Positions 60,271 to 64,000 of a stretch of DNA of 64,000 bases are shown here, one piece after another. The stretch is from Yponomeuta sedellus (Eukaryota > Arthropoda > Insecta > Lepidoptera > Yponomeutidae). The position numbers and the translations under genes were made by a program. The notes under the pieces were generated by a model. The model worked only from the letters and a program-made list of their open reading frames with translations. It had not been told where the DNA came from and did not search any database. Positions within the stretch are counted from its first letter, which is position 1, and every line of letters begins with the position of its first letter. Where the stretch lies: contig OW203723.1 in NCBI GenBank assembly GCA_934045075.1, forward strand, positions 24,455,615 to 24,519,614, in the 5' to 3' direction.

Positions 60271-61342
60271 CGGCCGAATACTCAAACGTCATTCAAATAT
60301 TTAAAGGCATCTTAAATAATTGACAAGCCGTTAAACACAAAATTCGTATACACAAACGTTAGTTAAAAGCTTGTGTTAAATTTAAGTGGAACACAAAATA
60401 ACTGGCAGTTAAACATCACTCAGCGAAAAATTCGTATACTCGAACGCAACTTAGCGCGATTTAGCTGTCAAATAGGCTGTCAAATCGAGTTGAGTAGGCG
60501 TTACAATTGAAAGTGGTCGCGAGGTCCTTCAAATCGTAAATAAGATTCAATAATCAGTGAACTTAAGTGAAAAACAATGTCCTTATCATCATTATGCTCT
60601 TTGTCGGATGAGGAAGGGCCTAATGTGCCTCGAAGATATGAGGCAAAGTTAAATGCTTTCGAGTATTATAATGAAACAAACTTCCATGCGCGGTTCCGGC
60701 TGTCGAAAGAGTCCGTCTTTGGACATACAATCTAACCAGTTACAAGGCTTAATAGATTCATGCAGTCAGTGGACCAAATTTAATAACCCTGCGTTATTAT
60801 GCTACTGGCATAATAACGCATAATAATAATTCTCATTCAATTCTTGTTTATATTAATATTTATCAGGGAATAGCTTTCAAAAACCGCAATACCGCAATGT
60901 TTTTATTGTGGTAGACTTTTCAAACGTCATTCATTGGTGAGTGAGATAGCCCTAACGTTTCATTCTACGACAGTATAAGATTTATTTCAACATTAAACAT
61001 TTTGCTTTTTACAAAACGAGGTAATATTATTTAGTCCAATAATTTAAGTTTTTTTCATAAATCATATTATGATTTATTGTATTTTTATAAAAAAAACTTC
61101 GTATTTCATCACAAAACTTAAAATTGATCGAACAAATTCTGCGTAAATCGGATACACTCCGTAAGTTTAAATATTTTGTCAATGAAAACAGACTTGTTAT
61201 TTATTTGACGGCTTCTCAGCTGATCACGGTCTGAAATTGTTTGAATGACGTTTGTGTATACCACTTAATATTTAACAGATGTTCAAATTTGAATGCGCTT
61301 CAACTGAGTGATCGATTTGACTGACGTTTGAGTATTCGGCCG
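60271..61342 (+). mobile_element. PIF/Harbinger relic, 1,072 bp
   Basis: TIRs CGGCCGAATACTCAAACGTC and GACGTTTGAGTATTCGGCCG, with the 3-bp duplication TAA on both sides, fit PIF/Harbinger. Inside, 60577-60735 codes an N-terminal piece (FEYYNETNFHARFRLSKESV), and after stops ITLRYYATG appears near 60780; both recall HARBI1-type transposases. The catalytic part is absent. Confidence 0.75.
60577..60735 (+). pseudogene. Harbinger transposase N-terminal remnant
   Basis: ATG-led frame of 52 codons starting MSLSSLCSLSDEEG, with RFRLSKESVFGH before the stop. It is truncated by an early stop and deletion of the DDE domain. Confidence 0.6.
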
Positions 61343-61352
61343 TAAGAGCGCT

Positions 61353-61639
61353 TAATGAACAGTACCTAACCATTTACTCTAAGTACGTAATAATAATAAT
61401 TATTTATCTCGTATAATTTTGAAGAATAAAGATCAGCCATGGTTTTTACGTTTCGTTTTTCACAATGAGAATTACCTACAAAAAGCTAGGGTATCCCTAC
61501 GCATTGTTGTCCGGATTTTCGTACACTTAAAATCCGTTTTTGACTTGAAATACCTTTCAAACTTTGTTCTAAAACCTCGGGGCCCTTTTTACTTTGACAA
61601 TTCAATGTATATTGTCCCGTCTCTTATGTTCTTCAGCAA
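61353..61639. other. no recognisable feature
   Basis: AT-rich spacer with a 77-codon chance ORF at 61419. Confidence 0.3.
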
Positions 61640-61790
61640 CTTTCCGTCATGAGGTTGTCTGGAAGAAATTGCTTTTAGCAATAATTCCGCCGGTACTCTA
61701 ATAATCCGGTACTCTGTTTATAAATGTTTTATAGTATGTACTCCAATTTACAATAAATAATATTCTTATCTTATCTTATATTAACGAACA
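61640..61790 (+). mobile_element. LINE-B 3' end
   Basis: GTCTGGAAGAAATTGCTTTT, AGCAATAATTCCGCC, then TACAATAAATAATATTC and CTTATCTTATCTTA. Confidence 0.7.
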
Positions 61791-62254
61791 GCGGATTAAC
61801 GAACAGACCAATAAGTGGAAAACGGGAACGCAATGTGCGTACACGGAATTGTAATAATAAACCACTGTAATAAACTGTAGTACTTGAAACGCGAATATAA
61901 GTATGAGACTGTAGATTTGTTGTACATAGCATTAGATACGATAGCAAAAGGCTCTAGGCTCTTGCCAATTCGAGGGCTTCAACCCTTAGCCTGAAGGTTA
62001 TCCGGGCTCTGGCAGCGGCCGGGCTGGGAGCCAAATGAACATTGTAACAGAACATTTGCATACTTAAACATTAGGGTTTAATTATGCTGTGTGCTTGTCT
62101 TACCCGTCCGGTGTTTACAGCAGTTTTTTTCACAAAGAAAAATTGTGTTTTCATTTTGTATTAAGAACATTTTTTCAGCCGCTTCCAAACAGTGGCATTG
62201 TCGGTTAATAATAAGTTTAAAATATTGGTAATCATAATGTTAATACCAGAATTG
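61791..62254. other. no recognisable feature
   Basis: Unique-looking spacer. Confidence 0.3.
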
Positions 62255-62261
62255 ACGAAAC

Positions 62262-62495
62262 AAATATTGTGAATGTGAGTGGATGGGCCGGTAAGGGACG
62301 TTCCAGGCGGACATACTTCGACCAGATAAGAGATATATTAGCAAAGGGGAAGATAAAAAGCACCCGGAACCAGCCTGCGTGTATGCAACGACTAATGAAC
62401 GTTGATGAAGCGGAGGTGATCTGTCAGAATCGTGGCAAGTGGCAGTCACTGGTCTCCGCCTACCCCTCTGGGATACAGGCGGGAGGTTAAGCTAC
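62262..62495 (+). mobile_element. LINE-C ORF2 C-terminus
   Basis: Plus strand: NVSGWAGKGRSRRTYFDQIR, LAKGKIKSTRN, then MNVDEAEVICQNRGKWQSLV, SAYPSGIQAGG and a stop at 62488. This is the intact tail frame of the family. No microsatellite tail is present here. Confidence 0.8.
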
Positions 62496-62574
62496 GCTAT
62501 GTAATACTTCTTAGAAATAAACATAAATTGTCATTTCCATGATTTAGGTTTACAAAATTGTATACATCGTTTCA

Positions 62575-62735
62575 TCATCAACCCAATATGTCTCCACCGA
62601 GGGGCACGGGTCTTTTCGCCGAGGAACGTCAGCGAAACCGCGAAACAGCAAAATGGCCTCCTCCTCGCTGAGGAGGAGGCCATACTCAGGTATATCTACC
62701 ACAGGGGCCAAGTCCGGATTAGTGAAGTTATTTAT
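62575..62735 (-). mobile_element. SINE-5S 3' fragment with local hairpin
   Basis: CCACCGAGGGGCACGGGTC and GGGGCCAAGTCCGGATTAG are family 3' body blocks (inverse). TGGCCTCCTCCT and AGGAGGAGGCCA at 62654-62682 form a 12-bp stem that is absent from other copies. Confidence 0.65.
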
Positions 62736-62814
62736 GTGATATTTATAATTATGTATAAACTACAACAAGTTTCCTCAAGTTATATCAAAGTTAACTTCGA
62801 TGCAGTTTTAAAAA

Positions 62815-62975
62815 AAGTGTTAAGCACACTCTGTTTCTGACATTAAGACATCCTGAGTGTCTGAGGTGTTCAAATATCTCAGCGCCTGACGTAGCCAATC
62901 CGCGGTGGGCACGCGTGGTAATTAAACCCATACTCTCTGACAGAAGGCCTGTGTCCTGCAGTGGGACGTTCTATG
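62815..62975 (-). repeat. dispersed repeat, family H, inverse
   Basis: ATCCGCGGTGGGCACGCGTG, ACAGAAGGCCTGTGTCCTGC and AGTGGGACGTTCTA are the inverse of the family start. Confidence 0.55.
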
Positions 62976-63075
62976 GCAACATGAATAAAAATTTACTGTG
63001 CAGAAAATCTTACCATCACCCTATGTAATGATTAATACAGCGCCCAGTGGCTTCATTCACACTAGATGGGTGCAG
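62976..63075. repeat. dispersed repeat fragment
   Basis: ACAGCGCCCAGTGGCTTCAT, CACACTAGATGGG, as at 58765. Confidence 0.35.
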
Positions 63076-63225
63076 TACAGTTCCTCCAAACTGCGTTCCC
63101 CAACCCGCATGCCTAGCGTGGGGAATATGGGCATTACCCCCGAATGATAGCACAACCTTGCGCTATGGCGTTCATTAGGGGAGGGCTATGTCCAGCAGTG
63201 GACTAATAGCCTGAAGAAGATGAAG
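63076..63225 (+). mobile_element. SINE-R, 5'-truncated
   Basis: CCCCAACCCGCATGCCTAGC, GGGGAGGGCTATGTCCAGCA, GCCTGAAGAAGATGAAG. Confidence 0.8.
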
Positions 63226-63542
63226 TGAAGGGACCACTAAGATGTTGCAGTACAATCACCCTACATTAAGAATTATTTAGAAGACTAAAATGTCTCGTAT
63301 TAAATAATAATTAAATGTTAAACGGTATTGAGACAACGATTGTGTCCAGTATTTACCAAATTCACTACTTCAACATTTTCAAGTTCAAAACTCTGTTAAT
63401 TAATTGCTCTTTCTCGTCAACAATCCTCTTTGATGTTCACCAAGTAAACATCTAAATTTGAAAAATTAATAAAAAATATTTCAATTGACAATTTTAGAGA
63501 AAACCACTAGCTTAAAAAATATTTAAAAACCTTAATATACCT
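63226..63542. other. no recognisable feature
   Basis: AT-rich spacer. Confidence 0.3.
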
Positions 63543-63612
63543 AAACCTATTTAGCCTTTAAAAAGGTTTTTAAAATTGTCCTTAGCACGGGTTAGTGCAT
63601 TAAAAAAAATAT
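63543..63612 (+). mobile_element. SINE-T minimal snap-back tail
   Basis: Antisense AAACCTATTTAGCC is joined to a sense AAAGGTTTTTAAAATTGTCC, TTAGCACGGGTTAGTGCATT tail. Confidence 0.7.
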
Positions 63613-64000
63613 AATTTAAAAAAACTACAGAGATATTTATAAAGAAAAATTCCATAAAAAACGAAAGTGAAAAGACTACCACAGACAACTTAAATTTATT
63701 GAATGTTTTAGAAGAATATTTTCTTTATCAATTACATTGCAAAAGTTTATGGCTATAAATAGAAAACTGTATTATAAAGTACTTTCAAACATAGAAAAAA
63801 CAACCACACCTCGAAGTAATTTATGTACCAACCACAGACTATTGCCAACTATACTTACTACACAGAATTCAACGCAAATAAAATAAATCGGACAAGGCTG
63901 CCTGTGCCTAACTCTATCTCACAGCACAGTCGACAACATGCCAACATTTACATACTTGTTGAAAAGTATCCTGTAACGCAACGGAGTAGAGTTACATGCA
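63613..64000. other. no recognisable feature
   Basis: AT-rich to the window end. Confidence 0.3.

Overview
The window looks like repeat-rich, AT-rich intronic and intergenic DNA from an insect, most likely a moth or butterfly. That placement is an inference from the transposon types and their conserved 3' ends: mini-Helitrons, RTE and Jockey/CR1-like LINEs, a DD34D mariner, tRNA SINEs and 5S-like SINEs. There is no operon, CRISPR array or dense gene packing. Introns have GT-AG borders, and poly(A) signals follow the two most complete gene models.

Host genes are sparse. The best one is on the + strand: four exons (27537-27726, 28993-29123, 33739-33845, 35191-35281) joined in phase, predicting a 172-residue protein that resembles the CXorf65 family. 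Its introns are filled with transposons. On the - strand, two phase-compatible exons (4403-4503 and 3187-3336) belong to an unidentified gene that runs off the left edge. A short membrane-protein ORF lies at 22067-22309, and a first coding exon with a membrane segment at 47978-48081. CpG-rich or leader-like segments at about 24937-25160 and 41714-41850 may be noncoding first exons.

Nearly everything else is mobile DNA, layered in datable order. SINE-T is a tRNA-derived SINE at 18 or so loci, many of them snap-back (antisense plus sense) or head-to-tail joined. SINE-5S has a head resembling 5S rRNA with its internal promoter; about 15 loci, one flanked by a perfect 12-bp target-site duplication (TSD). 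SINE-R shares its 3' end with the RTE LINE, and SINE-U is a second tRNA-like family. Autonomous relics are RTE, LINE-A to LINE-G, a broken mariner and a PIF/Harbinger remnant. Non-autonomous DNA elements include a 3-kb Mutator-like element with 606-bp inverted repeats, several fold-back MITEs and three mini-Helitrons.

Layout: 1-5 kb, - strand gene exons and inserts; 5-17 kb, SINEs, LINE-A, a three-level nest at 9.1-10 kb and a long ATAC microsatellite; 17-20 kb, SINEs and a 177-bp tandem array; 20-27 kb, SINE-5S copies, a small gene and CpG-rich DNA; 27.5-35.5 kb, the CXorf65-like gene with the Mutator-like element in intron 2; 36-48 kb, mixed repeats, a 218-bp hairpin and the exon at 48 kb; 49-54 kb, mariner interrupted by a LINE interrupted by a SINE; 54-64 kb, SINE-5S, Harbinger relic and LINE tails. 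The nests give a relative order: SINE-5S copies predate the Mutator-like and Harbinger insertions, and SINE-T was active after the Mutator-like element and after the LINE inside mariner.
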